This document shows, in pieces, positions 1 through 8,217 of a DNA stretch of 64,000 nucleotides (position 1 is its first letter; every line of letters begins with the position of its first letter). Origin of the DNA: Aquipseudomonas alcaligenes MRY13-0052 (GTDB lineage Bacteria; Pseudomonadota; Gammaproteobacteria; Pseudomonadales; Pseudomonadaceae); assembly GCA_000474255.1 (NCBI GenBank), contig BATO01000005.1, forward strand, positions 62,001 through 126,000, read 5' to 3'. A program made the position numbers and the translations under genes. The notes beneath the pieces are model-generated. The model worked only from the letters and a program-made list of their open reading frames with translations, searched no databases and had not been told where the DNA came from.

Positions 1-401
1 TGAAAGACGGGGCTGAAGTAGCGGTACTCGCCCTCGGCGATGTACTGCTTGGCACGAGCGGTCAGCTCGACCTGGGCGAACAGCCCCTCGCCCTCGCGCC
101 ATTCCAGGGAGCGGAAGAAGCCTGCGGCCGGAGCGGGCTGGCCGTTCTCCTCCTTCCACAGGGTCTGGTGTTCGTAGTCGACCACCGGCGGGGTCTTCTT
201 CTGCTGGAAGCGCTGCACCACCGCCGAGGCGATCGCCGCGTTGATGTTCCAGCCAGGGACCTTCAGCTCTCGGCCGTCACGCGGCAGGAACCGACCTGCA
301 GGAGTCACCTGCAGGGTGATGACGTTGCCCTCGGCGGGCGCCTGCAGTTCGAAGCTGCAGGCGGCGAGAGCGATGGCGGCGGTAAGGCGTTGTTTGTTCA
401 T
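1..401 (-). CDS. Mu gpI-like phage head maturation protease (partial)
   Basis: N-terminal 133 residues of a Mu I-type protease; the rest lies beyond the window edge. In Mu the I gene product processes and releases the scaffold during prohead maturation, and a shorter internal product acts as scaffold. The family pattern is visible at about residues 28-43: a QVTPAG stretch, then RDGRELKVPGW, then an Asn-Ile-Asn-Ala run, followed by VDYEHQTLW around residue 74. The ATG at 401 fits family N-termini but has no clear Shine-Dalgarno, because a 17-bp dyad (402-418) lies directly against it. A putative late promoter (431-452) lies just upstream, so the gene probably opens the second late operon. Confidence 0.8.
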   Translation of the reverse strand, partial: MNKQRLTAAIALAACSFELQAPAEGNVITLQVTPAGRFLPRDGRELKVPGWNINAAIASAVVQRFQQKKTPPVVDYEHQTLWKEENGQPAPAAGFFRSLEWREGEGLFAQVELTARAKQYIAEGEYRYFSPVF

Positions 402-418
402 GGCGCCACAGTGGCGCC
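402..418 (-). other. Inverted repeat abutting the gene I start codon
   Basis: Seven-base arms GGCGCCA and TGGCGCC are separated by CAG and end immediately before the ATG of the protease gene. In the transcript this would be a hairpin occupying the ribosome-binding position. It could restrain translation or bind a regulator; no function is shown. Confidence 0.5.
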
Positions 419-430
419 TGGAAGGAGCTG

Positions 431-452
431 AGTATTTTGGAAGGGGCGAAAA
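431..452 (-). promoter_or_regulatory. Putative late promoter element, copy 1 (before gene I)
   Basis: A 22-bp element is identical to 9420-9441. On the transcribed strand it begins TTTTCGCCCCTTCC and ends AAAATACT. It lies about 30 bp before the gene I start, the position of the Mu PI late promoter. The AATACT end could serve as a -10 and the C-rich part as the site of the Mor/C-family activator encoded at 21446-21811. This reading rests on position and identity of the two copies only. Confidence 0.55.
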
Positions 453-611
453 TCGTTCGCCGGGGGCAGGATCGTCGAATCAGGGGAAACTCACCTCAGG
501 CGGCGAGCCGGAACACAGCCAGGTCGATTTATAAACGCCGTAGCCGCGTTGATCGATGTACGGCGTGAACCACCGCAGCAGGAAACGCCCTTAGGGGCCT
601 TCCTGAGGCGC

Positions 612-1187
612 TCAGGAGCGAAGGCCGGAAAGTGCCCGTTCGAGGTGCTTGTCGGCGATCGCGAGCAGCTCGTCGTCGTCCTGGGTGCTGGTACCCAGCC
701 AGGGGCGTGCAGGGATCTTGATGGTGTACGGGCCCAGAGTCACCCACTGGGAGAAATTGGCCCGGCGCTTGTTGACGAACCGAGGGCCAACCTCGCCGCT
801 CTTGGCGTCGTGATTGAAATAGGCCTGCTGGCTACGCGCCGCGACCTGGATCTCGCCACCGAACTGTTGGATGGCCGCATAGATGCGGTTCGAGCCAACT
901 GCCAGCTCGGTGTCGCTGACCTGGTAGCGCAGGGTGTTCTTCAGGTAGCCATCGAGCACCAGGATCTTGTCCTGGTTCTTGCGTTTGCGCTTCTGGTACG
1001 ACGGCGACAGGGGCTGCCATGGCGTGCCATCCGGTGCGCTCTGGCTCTCGAAGCGAGCATCCAGGGCGATCAGCATGTACTCGCCCATGTCGCGGAACAT
1101 CGCCTGCGGGTTCTGCAGGATGTCCAAGGCGGATTGGAGAGCCTGCAGCACCTGGGCGCTGCTGTACTCAAGTGAGACTCCAGACAT
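612..1187 (-). CDS. Mu gpG-like virion morphogenesis protein
   Basis: 191 residues matching the phage virion morphogenesis family (Mu gpG type; Phage_tail_S), a late protein of head or head-tail assembly. Recognisable parts are the central PDGTPWQPLSPSYQKRK stretch around residues 52-68, ILVLDGYLKNTLRY around 75-88 and IYAAIQQFGGEI around 102-113, all typical of the family. It follows the gpF gene in the leftward late operon, but the two are separated by an oppositely oriented HEPN gene. No strong terminator follows; 453-611 holds only weak dyads before the next promoter element. Confidence 0.82.
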   Translation of the reverse strand: MSGVSLEYSSAQVLQALQSALDILQNPQAMFRDMGEYMLIALDARFESQSAPDGTPWQPLSPSYQKRKRKNQDKILVLDGYLKNTLRYQVSDTELAVGSNRIYAAIQQFGGEIQVAARSQQAYFNHDAKSGEVGPRFVNKRRANFSQWVTLGPYTIKIPARPWLGTSTQDDDELLAIADKHLERALSGLRS

Positions 1188-1281
1188 AGCGACTCCTGTA
1201 CTATCTCAAATGATCGAGTGGGGAGCTTGCACACTCGTAAAACACTATGCGATTGGGCTTTGACTACTAGGGAGAGCGGCC

Positions 1282-1971
1282 ATGGCTAAGAAGATTGCTG
1301 TTGATCATGTTCGAGATGACTTCATCAAACAGATTGAATCGGCCCGCAAACTGGTCAACTCGGTACATGCCTTACCACGGAAATCTCCAAAGGCTCCGGG
1401 CATTCACCCAACACATGTGCAGCAGGTCGCTGAGCTTGCCTTCATGGGACTTGTGGCTTCGTGGGAGGAGTTTCTGGAGCGGACCTTGGTCCGATACATC
1501 GCAAATGCGACCACCGGTAACGGCTACCAGCCGACAGCAAAGGTGGGTTACGTCAACACTCTCAGTGACGGCTACATCGTTCTCTCACAAAATCCAAGCT
1601 ACGACCCTGCCAAGCACTACCTAAAGGTTACGGAGTACAAGTGGGTTGTAAAAACGGCGAGCTTCCTGTTCTCCGCTCATCCATATGGCTGCATCACAAA
1701 CAACCTGCAGTTGCTCAAGAATGCTGTTGCTATTCGAAACCGCGTAGCACATGCCTCGGAGAAGTGCCGGCAGGACTTTGTAGCAACAGCCAAAGAATTT
1801 AAGTCTGCCAATCCGCAGGCTGCGGTCCTACCGCAGGGCTTCACACCTGGAAAACTGCTATTCGAGCATGTCCAGCGCATTTTCCCTCAGCCGGACATCC
1901 AGGCTCAGCTCACTCACTTTGAGGCCTATGCGCGGTTGTATACCAAATTGGCAAGTCAAATCGTTCCTTGA
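1282..1971 (+). CDS. HEPN-type putative ribonuclease, inserted phage cargo
   Basis: 229 residues, mostly alpha-helical, with an R-x4-H motif in IRNRVAHASE (Arg152, Asn153, His157), the signature of HEPN domains such as the RiboL-PSP/MAE_28990 group. Many HEPN proteins are RNases in toxin, abortive-infection or RNA-repair systems; that this one cuts RNA is inference. It has its own Shine-Dalgarno (GGGAG, 1270-1274) and points against the late operon between gpG and gpF. Its stop overlaps the gpF 3' end by 16 bp. Base composition is clearly richer in A and T than the flanking head genes, indicating separate acquisition. No obvious antitoxin gene sits beside it. Likely roles are superinfection exclusion or defence of the lysogen. 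Confidence 0.7.
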   Translation: MAKKIAVDHVRDDFIKQIESARKLVNSVHALPRKSPKAPGIHPTHVQQVAELAFMGLVASWEEFLERTLVRYIANATTGNGYQPTAKVGYVNTLSDGYIVLSQNPSYDPAKHYLKVTEYKWVVKTASFLFSAHPYGCITNNLQLLKNAVAIRNRVAHASEKCRQDFVATAKEFKSANPQAAVLPQGFTPGKLLFEHVQRIFPQPDIQAQLTHFEAYARLYTKLASQIVP

Positions 1972-3215
1972 CGTTGGTACAAGCGGACACCCTGGCGGTA
2001 TTTCGACAGCGGCAGCTCGCCACCTTGCCTCGTCGTTGCTATGGCCGCCCAGCCGTAAGCGTCAACCTCGACCACCACCTGCACCGGTGCCGGCTCGCCC
2101 TTCACCAGCAGGTTCGCCAGGTACCGCCGCCGAACAACGGCCTTCTTCAGCGACTCCACCCAGTCCAGGCGCACCCAAACCTCGGCTGGGCGACGCAGCG
2201 TTTCAGCCGCCAGCAGCAGCCATTTCTTCGCCAGCCCGGGCTGTTGCACCACCAGCTCGCCGCTGGCCGGGCTAATGAACATCTCGCGGCCGATCACCAG
2301 GCGCTGGCCGACCACGTCCTGGAACACCGCAGGCTGTTCCAGCGTGGCGCCCAGGGGCTGCAGGAAACGCTGCACAGCGGTGGCATCGGATACATCCTCT
2401 GGCAACAGCTGGCTGGCAGGTACCGGGCGCGGTGCCGGCAGAGGGTCGTCGGGCAACCTGTTAGGTAGTCCAGGTGCAAGCGGTGCGGGGGGCGTGGGGC
2501 CGCTGTCGCGGGGTTGCGGTATCGCGCTGTCGAGCCTGGCCTGCCCGGGCAAGTACTCAAAGCCTGGGTCGACGCCCAGCGGCACCTGAACCACGCGTGG
2601 GCCGTCCGGGCTGTTCTGGCCGATGGTGCGCGTCTGCCAGATGATCGGCGGCGCCTGGTCCGGGCCTGACTTGCCCATGCGCCGCAGGTCATCCTCGCTG
2701 AGTGCCCGAACACTGCACTGGCAGCCCCAGGCGTTGATCGGGAAGTGGTACTGCCACCACGGGTCATCCCAGCGCAGCACCATGCCGTTCCAGGCCAGGT
2801 GTTCCTCGCGTGGGTGCTCGACAGCGTCGCTGTGCAGGTACTGCCAGTACGGGCGGTCCTCGCGCACGGCCATGAGCTGCTCGTAGCGCCCCGCCATGTA
2901 GCTGCTGCGCATGTTGGTCTCGTAGATCACCCGGCTGCGCCAGTTGCGGCCGCCCCGGTAGCTCCAGCCGTACTTGGCGACGATGCGGTCGAAGTCCCTG
3001 CGGAACTCCTCCAGGGTAGTGCCATCAGCGATCGCCTTTTCCACCGCCTGGCGGAAGTCCTGCACCAGGTCGTCACGGTTGGCGCCCGCGACCACGAACG
3101 CGTAGTCGTGTTCGCGGGTGTAGATGTCCGTCCAGGCGTTGGTGGGCAGGTTCAGCTTGCGCCGGAAGAACTGGTTCTGCTCGGCGAACGGCAGCGAGGT
3201 CGCACTAAGCGCCAC
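1956..3215 (-). CDS. Mu gpF-like minor head protein with C-terminal PBECR nuclease-like domain
   Basis: About 419 residues from a GTG start that overlaps the portal stop codon and follows an AGGAG; upstream codons in frame lie inside the portal gene and look non-coding. The N-terminal half is the Mu F-like head morphogenesis domain, with YETNMRSSYMAGRYEQL and a Cys-Gln-Cys near INAWGCQCSVRAL. A proline-rich linker leads to a C-terminal domain (roughly residues 300-419) resembling the phage Barnase/EndoU/colicin E5-D/RelE-like PBECR2 domain: FISPASGELVV, LLAAETLRRPAEVWVRLDW, RRRYLANLL, then a strand-rich end. Such domains are known on polyvalent phage proteins. It is thus both a capsid-associated protein and perhaps an injected effector. 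Confidence 0.83.
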   Translation of the reverse strand: MALSATSLPFAEQNQFFRRKLNLPTNAWTDIYTREHDYAFVVAGANRDDLVQDFRQAVEKAIADGTTLEEFRRDFDRIVAKYGWSYRGGRNWRSRVIYETNMRSSYMAGRYEQLMAVREDRPYWQYLHSDAVEHPREEHLAWNGMVLRWDDPWWQYHFPINAWGCQCSVRALSEDDLRRMGKSGPDQAPPIIWQTRTIGQNSPDGPRVVQVPLGVDPGFEYLPGQARLDSAIPQPRDSGPTPPAPLAPGLPNRLPDDPLPAPRPVPASQLLPEDVSDATAVQRFLQPLGATLEQPAVFQDVVGQRLVIGREMFISPASGELVVQQPGLAKKWLLLAAETLRRPAEVWVRLDWVESLKKAVVRRRYLANLLVKGEPAPVQVVVEVDAYGWAAIATTRQGGELPLSKYRQGVRLYQRQGTI

Positions 3216-4773
3216 GGGCGATCTCCTGCAGGATCTCGGTCCGGCCCTGCAGGGCGGCAGCGGCCAGAGCCTGTGCCATGGCGTCCGCATACTGCTCCAG
3301 GCTCATGTCGGGCAGCAGCTGCTCCAGGCCGTCGCGGATCTCGTCCAAGGACGCAGCACTCTGCACCAGGTCGCGGATGCGAGTGATCCACTGATCGGTG
3401 GCCGGGCGCAGATCGTCGTCCAGCTGGTCCGCAGCGGTAGCCGGTGGCTTCACCTGCGCAGTAGCCACCGCACGCACAGGCTCCATTGCAGCAATTGGCT
3501 GGTTAACCGGCTCGGCCACGGCCGCAAGCACGTCCTCACCTTCTGTAGGCTCGGGGATCGCCAGACGTTGCTGGGCCCAGGACCTGGGGATCTTTAAGCC
3601 GAGCTTCACCAGGGGCGGCAACGCCGTGGCATAGGCGGCCAGGTCTTCCGGCTCCTGAGTATCGAAGACCAGTCGCGGGCAACGGGCCCAGCTGTCAGCC
3701 AGGCCGTTGAGCACGGCGATCGGGAAGACCAGGTCGCGGCTGAGGGACTTGGCCACCATCTTGGCGTCGCCGTCCCGCAGGTCCTTGCGCACCTCGTTGT
3801 GCACGTTGCCCAGCGCGTTGGTGCTGCTCTTGCCATCGGCCTGGCTGGTCAGGGTACCGCCGAGGATCGCCTTGGACTGAGTGCGCTCACACCAGTCCAT
3901 CATCAGCTGGAAGGCCGCCGGGTCGCCCTGGGCGGCGTTGAGGAACTCCAGCTCCATGCCGATCGGGATGATTCCGGCGGCGTTGTGCCCCAACGCGGCC
4001 AGTGCGCGCAGCAGCGTCAGCTTCTCCTTCTCGGTGGCACCGGTCGGGTATTTGCCCACGCGCATGGGGATGCCGTAGATCTCCAGGAACTCGGCCAGGT
4101 CGCCCACGGAGTAGTTCTTGAACAGGTAGGGCCAGACCAACACGCGAAACAACCCCGCGCGCTCCAGGTACCCACTCTTGGCCTTGTGGACGTGGGTGAT
4201 CCAGGTGAGTGGCTGCAGCGGTATCCCATCCATGGCCCCGCGCAGGCGGATCTCCTGGCGCTGTCCCCGAGGGAGCTGGAACCAGGACTGGGGGCGATGA
4301 GTGATCGCCTTCGGCAGCCAGACGCCGTCGTTGCGCTGCCAGCCATCGAACTCCTGGCAGCTGAAGCCCTTGCCGATCGCGTCGGTGGTGTCGAACAGCA
4401 CCTCCTCGAAGTCGTCCAGGCCCTGCATAAGCTGGAACAGCGTGGCGGCGGCAGCCTTCTCCTTCGCCGTGGCGTTGTCAGGCGGCACGATGTCCCAGTC
4501 CAGCTGGGCGACAGCACGGCGGCGCTTCGACATCTCGGCGTAGATGTGGCCGTCCTTCTCCTCCATGTCCTCGTACAGCTCGCACTGGGCGACGATGTCG
4601 CCGTGCTCGGCCGCATCCAGGATCGCGGCCAGCTTGGACGGCGTCAGGCCACGTGAGGGGTGACCGGCGACCTCATGATGGAGGCTGGCGAGGTGGGCGG
4701 TCTGCGGCTCACGGATCTCGCTGAGCTGCAACGGTTGGCCATCGAGACCAACGATTCGAGTGGAAGTCACCAT
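3205..4773 (-). CDS. Portal protein, DUF935 / Mu gp29 family
   Basis: 522 residues of the DUF935 portal family, which forms the ring through which DNA is packaged and ejected. Seen directly: EMSKRRRAVAQLDWDIVPP (about residues 81-99), GFSCQEFDGW, a core KNYSVGDLAEFLEIYGIPMRVGKYP around 219-243, and the IIPIGMELEFL segment. The length agrees with Mu gp29. The start overlaps the terminase stop by seven bases and the stop overlaps the gpF start, so the packaging genes are translationally coupled. The last 100 residues are low-complexity and acidic, as in relatives. Confidence 0.9.
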   Translation of the reverse strand: MVTSTRIVGLDGQPLQLSEIREPQTAHLASLHHEVAGHPSRGLTPSKLAAILDAAEHGDIVAQCELYEDMEEKDGHIYAEMSKRRRAVAQLDWDIVPPDNATAKEKAAAATLFQLMQGLDDFEEVLFDTTDAIGKGFSCQEFDGWQRNDGVWLPKAITHRPQSWFQLPRGQRQEIRLRGAMDGIPLQPLTWITHVHKAKSGYLERAGLFRVLVWPYLFKNYSVGDLAEFLEIYGIPMRVGKYPTGATEKEKLTLLRALAALGHNAAGIIPIGMELEFLNAAQGDPAAFQLMMDWCERTQSKAILGGTLTSQADGKSSTNALGNVHNEVRKDLRDGDAKMVAKSLSRDLVFPIAVLNGLADSWARCPRLVFDTQEPEDLAAYATALPPLVKLGLKIPRSWAQQRLAIPEPTEGEDVLAAVAEPVNQPIAAMEPVRAVATAQVKPPATAADQLDDDLRPATDQWITRIRDLVQSAASLDEIRDGLEQLLPDMSLEQYADAMAQALAAAALQGRTEILQEIARGA

Positions 4774-6431
4774 GCGGAAGGCTCCGGTAGATCGATGTCG
4801 TGGTCATGGTTCTGGACGTTGTCGTAGCCGCGGCTATGGCGAGGCAGAGCCGTGAAATCGATTTCACCGCCGGACATGTAGGTGGCGCGGACAGCCATGA
4901 CCAAGGAAACGGCGCTGTCACCGTGGCGCTTGCCCTTGCCGCCGGCCGACTCCAGGTCCTTGGTGCGCCCCTTGTCGATTACCGGGACGCCTTTCTCGAC
5001 GACGATCGATAGCAGATCGTCCAGTTGGGTCTGGTGGCGCGGAATCTCCAGGTTGAACGCCTCGAATTCCCCCTTCAGCTTCGGCATCCACAGCGCGTAC
5101 CAGGCGAGGTTCAGATTCACCTGGTCGACCATGCCGGCGCCGTACCTCAGTGCTGCTTGTTCAGCCAGGTAGCCGCCGTTGCCGGTGGCGTCGAACGCCA
5201 GGCCGCGCAGACGCGGCAGGCGATCGCAGATGAAAAACATGATGTCGCGCTGGGCCTCATAGGTGAGGTTCCGCAGCTCGACCTGGAAAGGAACACGCTT
5301 GCGCAGCGCCGGCGACGTGGCCAAGGGCGTGAAGACGGTGAGGTCGCCGCGCCGTGCGAAGTCCTCCCCGAAGGTGTGGGTGTTCTGGTCGCTGAGACGT
5401 TTTAGCTCGGGCGCCAGGTGCTCCTCGCAGAAGGCCCGGATCTCGGCCACGCGCATCTCCGGCGTCCAGCTCTCGAAACCCGCTGGCGCCGTGTAGCGGT
5501 ATATGCGGATTGAATGGTCCGCCACCATCGCCTGCTCGATGAGCACTCGGGACAGGTAGGCCCCGCCGGACTTCTTCGGGACGCAGCCGTACTCCTCGTC
5601 GGCCGACTCGATGTTGGGGGCGTTCTTGTAGAGGCCATCGCGCCACTTCTGCTCGGCTTCTGGCGTCCAGGTCTGCCCGGTGACGTAGCAGATTCGCCGG
5701 TACAGCCCCTCTGCGATCGCCTGGTCCAGGCTGATAGTGTGGATGCTGTACTCCTTGCGACCCTCGCGGGCGTCCTGGATGTACGTGTTGAAGGCGTTGT
5801 CCACGCCGTTGTGGGTGCTAATCAGGCGGACCTTGTTGCCCCACATGGTGAGCGCCAAGGCCGCCTTGAGCAGCTCCTCCAGGGACTCATGGAACGCCGC
5901 CTCATCGATCACGACATCGCCCTGCAGGCCGCGCAGGTTGCTGGGCCGGCTGCTCAGCGCCTGGATTTTCCGCCCGGTCTTAGGGAAGCGGATCATGTAG
6001 GTGAGGATCTCTTCCTTCTTGCCCTCGTCCCAGAACGTCTGCTCGTAGACGTCGGCCTCGGCCAGCTGGTTGAAGGCGCGCGCGAACAGCGCACAGGCAG
6101 CGATGTACTCCAGCGCCATCTCCTGCTTGCTGCCCACGTAGAAGGTGTTACAGCCGCCCCGTTTGCGGGGCTTGGCGGCGTTGATCACGTTGCGCCCAGC
6201 CTCGGCCCAGGTCAGACCGGTGCGGCGCGATTTCTCCGCGATCATGATCGGGCTCTGGTCCTCGAACCAGCGCTGCTGGTACGGCAGGAACACGGCCTCG
6301 TTGGCCGGCTGTGCCTCGGATATCTCCTGGGGCACCTCGACGCCGTGCAGCGCCATCTCCACGGCCAGGTCGATCTTCCGGGGCGCACTGGTGGCCGTGA
6401 GGGGCTTCGAGGGAGCTGCTGCGTTCTTCAC
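4767..6431 (-). CDS. Terminase large subunit, Mu gp28 type
   Basis: 554 residues. This is the motor ATPase and headful nuclease that packages phage DNA. The ATPase domain has a Walker A variant EKSRRTGLTW (about 66-75), typical of the Mu gp28 group, and a Walker B VVIDEA (173-178). The nuclease half carries acidic residues in GEDFARRGDLTVF (Asp357), LAFDATGNGG (Asp414) and KRHGDSAVSL (Asp505), consistent with an RNase H-like fold. ATG overlaps the small-subunit stop (ATGA). Complete, with no frameshift visible. Confidence 0.93.
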   Translation of the reverse strand: MKNAAAPSKPLTATSAPRKIDLAVEMALHGVEVPQEISEAQPANEAVFLPYQQRWFEDQSPIMIAEKSRRTGLTWAEAGRNVINAAKPRKRGGCNTFYVGSKQEMALEYIAACALFARAFNQLAEADVYEQTFWDEGKKEEILTYMIRFPKTGRKIQALSSRPSNLRGLQGDVVIDEAAFHESLEELLKAALALTMWGNKVRLISTHNGVDNAFNTYIQDAREGRKEYSIHTISLDQAIAEGLYRRICYVTGQTWTPEAEQKWRDGLYKNAPNIESADEEYGCVPKKSGGAYLSRVLIEQAMVADHSIRIYRYTAPAGFESWTPEMRVAEIRAFCEEHLAPELKRLSDQNTHTFGEDFARRGDLTVFTPLATSPALRKRVPFQVELRNLTYEAQRDIMFFICDRLPRLRGLAFDATGNGGYLAEQAALRYGAGMVDQVNLNLAWYALWMPKLKGEFEAFNLEIPRHQTQLDDLLSIVVEKGVPVIDKGRTKDLESAGGKGKRHGDSAVSLVMAVRATYMSGGEIDFTALPRHSRGYDNVQNHDHDIDLPEPSAW

Positions 6432-6979
6432 GAGGCTTTACCCAACAGGATGTCGCGGATCTTGTTTTCGAGCTGCTCGCTCATGCCGTCACTACCGCGC
6501 ATCTCTTCCAGGCGCTGTTCCTGCTCCTGGATCAGCTTCTCGCGCGCCTCGCGCTCGATCTGGCGCCGCTCCTCCCGGCTCACCTTGCGCGCCTGCAGGA
6601 CGTCCTTGGCAGCCCGTGCCAGCTTGCGTACGTCGTCGACGGTGGTCTCCTCGTCCACCTGGGCGCCCATGGCGGCGTGGGTGGTGAGGGTGGTGATGGA
6701 CTGGACCATCAGCGCGCCGGCGCGGTCGTCGGGGTTCTCCCCCAGCTCTTCGACCAGGAGCTGCGCCATGGCCTGCTGTTCGCGCAGCCGCTTGGCCATT
6801 TCGTCGAAGCTCTGCCGGTAGCGCCCGATCGCCGAACGGCTGGGGCGCTCCTCGGATGGGAAGGTCGCCTCAAGGTCCTGGATCAGCTCGTCCAGGGTGA
6901 GGCGGTTCTCGCGCAGGCGGCGCTCGATGTGCGAGCGCACACCCGGGGCGAGCTTCTCGATACTGGACTTGCGCCCCAT
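6428..6979 (-). CDS. Terminase small subunit, DUF3486 / Mu gp27 family
   Basis: 183 residues from the ATG at 6979 (MGRKSSIEKL), the usual start of the family; longer in-frame extensions run into the upstream gene. An N-terminal HTH region (LPPGVR-type KLAPGVRSHIERRL, then LTLDELIQDLEATFPSEERPSRSAIGRYRQ) would bind phage DNA. A long charged coiled coil near the C-terminus (SREERRQIEREAREKLIQ and neighbours) would oligomerise. It is preceded by one base by the gp26-like stop and overlaps the large subunit by four bases. Confidence 0.87.
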   Translation of the reverse strand: MGRKSSIEKLAPGVRSHIERRLRENRLTLDELIQDLEATFPSEERPSRSAIGRYRQSFDEMAKRLREQQAMAQLLVEELGENPDDRAGALMVQSITTLTTHAAMGAQVDEETTVDDVRKLARAAKDVLQARKVSREERRQIEREAREKLIQEQEQRLEEMRGSDGMSEQLENKIRDILLGKAS

Positions 6980-6980
6980 G

Positions 6981-7280
6981 TCAGGCCCCCGGGCGCTTGA
7001 CGCCATCAACGCGCGCCCGGCCGGCGACGACATCGCTACCACGCTCGGTGAGCTTGGCCAGCAGCACGGAGCCGCTGTCGATCTCGTCGATAGTGACCAG
7101 CTGCTGCTCCTGCAGCCAGCGCAGCTCGGTCTTCACCTGGTCGCGGCTCGGCTCATGCCCCCACTGCTGGAGAACGGTATGCAACACCGAGCTGTTGGCC
7201 CGGTAGCCAGGCATCTCATCCAGGATGCGCAGGATCACCAGGCGGCGGTCTGCGCTCAGAAACTCCGCGTATTTGCTCAT
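6981..7280 (-). CDS. Winged-helix protein, Mu gp26 / VpaChn25_0724 family
   Basis: 99 residues with a compact winged-helix profile: RRLVILRILDEMPGYRANSSVLHTVL, a second helix pair EPSRDQVKTELRWLQEQQLV and a beta wing ending VLLAKLTERGSDVV. It matches the small proteins found between gp25 and the terminase in Mu-like phages. The role is not established; an accessory packaging or regulatory DNA-binding function is inferred. The stop is one base from the small terminase start and the start overlaps the DUF2730 stop. Confidence 0.75.
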   Translation of the reverse strand: MSKYAEFLSADRRLVILRILDEMPGYRANSSVLHTVLQQWGHEPSRDQVKTELRWLQEQQLVTIDEIDSGSVLLAKLTERGSDVVAGRARVDGVKRPGA

Positions 7281-7597
7281 CAGGCCCTCGCGTTCAGCAG
7301 GTAGTCGTTGATCCGGTCAACGGATCGGGTCAAAGGGTCGAGCGAGCGGGCCACCCCCTCCAGCTCCGCCTTGATCGCCTTCATGTCGCCGGCCAGCTCG
7401 GCCAGCTGCTGGCTGTCGGGGAGGTGCGCGATCTGCTGCTCCAGGATCGTGATCCTGGAGTCCTGCTTGTTCAGCCGCTCCTCCAGGGCGCGGGCATCGG
7501 CCTTGGAGGAAGCCTTGCGAGCGGCACCCATGGAGAACATGCCCACCAGCACGGTGAATACGAACTGACCGCCACGGAGGAGCGTGTCGAAATCCAT
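7280..7597 (-). CDS. DUF2730 protein, Mu gp25 family
   Basis: About 105 residues from ATG at 7597, which overlaps the spanin stop; a TTG one codon upstream is an alternative. A short hydrophobic helix at residues 10-25 (FVFTVLVGMFSMGAA) is followed by a long coiled coil through ALEERLNKQDSRITILEQQI to the C-terminus. This architecture is the DUF2730/gp25 family of Mu-like phages. It is membrane-anchored by prediction. Its place between the lysis genes and the terminase is conserved in Mu; the function is unknown. Confidence 0.78.
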   Translation of the reverse strand: MDFDTLLRGGQFVFTVLVGMFSMGAARKASSKADARALEERLNKQDSRITILEQQIAHLPDSQQLAELAGDMKAIKAELEGVARSLDPLTRSVDRINDYLLNARA

Positions 7598-8217
7598 CAA
7601 GGGGTTTCCTTTTGCAGATCAATCAGCGCGTTCAGATGCGCCAGGTTGGTGAGGGACCAAGCGCCGTAGTCGCGGGCATGGGCCAGGATGTCAGCGGCGC
7701 TGACCCCACTCTCCAGTAGTTCGGCATCAGCCCCGGGGGCGGGCCAGGCCGCTTCATCAGTGCCGGAGGTGGCGCGGCATGCGGCTGGGGCAGGCACACC
7801 GGCTCCGAGGGCGAGGTTGTAGTCGCGCAGCCAGCCGCAAGTGACAACGAAGCGAGGAGCAGGCACAGCGGCAGCGCCCGGCATGGGGCGGTATTGAGTC
7901 GAGACATGGGTGATTCGCTCCGAGAGTTGGCTCGTGAGGGCCGCGATCTGGTCCTGGGCGTTGAGCAGGACCTCCTCGGCCTGGTTGGCGCGGGCAACCT
8001 GTTGGCGGTACCGCACCAGGGCCTCGGCCGCGACCAGGGCACGCGCCTCTGCGTGTGCCTGGTTCACCTGGGCGAGGACCACCGCGCCACGCGCCGCCTC
8101 GGCCGACTCGCCTTGCGTCTTGCCCTTCGAGAAGGCCAGCAGGACGGTGATGGCCCACACGAACAGGACGATCACCACCAGGTTGCGGCGCAGACGTTCC
8201 ATGACCAGGCCTAGCAT
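7597..8217 (-). CDS. Rz-like inner-membrane spanin
   Basis: 206 residues. A single N-terminal membrane helix (LVVIVLFVWAITVLLAF, about 13-29) is followed by an alanine-rich coiled coil (roughly 36-105) and a periplasmic tail. This is the i-spanin layout: with its lipoprotein partner it disrupts the outer membrane after endolysin action. The partner Rz1 gene is nested wholly inside it in another frame. ATG overlaps the endolysin stop and lies just after the stop of the nested 60-residue gene, suggesting coupling. ATG codons at 8217 or 8202 could both serve. Confidence 0.8.
   Translation of the reverse strand: MLGLVMERLRRNLVVIVLFVWAITVLLAFSKGKTQGESAEAARGAVVLAQVNQAHAEARALVAAEALVRYRQQVARANQAEEVLLNAQDQIAALTSQLSERITHVSTQYRPMPGAAAVPAPRFVVTCGWLRDYNLALGAGVPAPAACRATSGTDEAAWPAPGADAELLESGVSAADILAHARDYGAWSLTNLAHLNALIDLQKETP
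7632..7907 (-). CDS. Rz1-like outer-membrane lipoprotein spanin nested in Rz
   Basis: 91 residues in the alternative frame inside the Rz gene. It begins MSRLNTAPCRALPLCLLL, has a lipobox LAAGC (Cys27) and a proline-rich mature chain (PQPHAAPPPALMKRPGPPP), all standard for Rz1 o-spanins. Complete nesting in Rz is a known arrangement in lambda-like phages. The two proteins should meet in the periplasm to fuse inner and outer membranes at lysis. Confidence is high because signal, lipobox, proline content and context agree. Confidence 0.82.
   Translation of the reverse strand: MSRLNTAPCRALPLCLLLASLSLAAGCATTTSPSEPVCLPQPHAAPPPALMKRPGPPPGLMPNYWRVGSAPLTSWPMPATTALGPSPTWRI

Noticed and set aside
431-452. 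22-bp element as an attachment or recombination site
   Set aside because: Both copies are in direct orientation inside the prophage and each lies just before a late operon; a Mu-like phage uses no att site of this kind.
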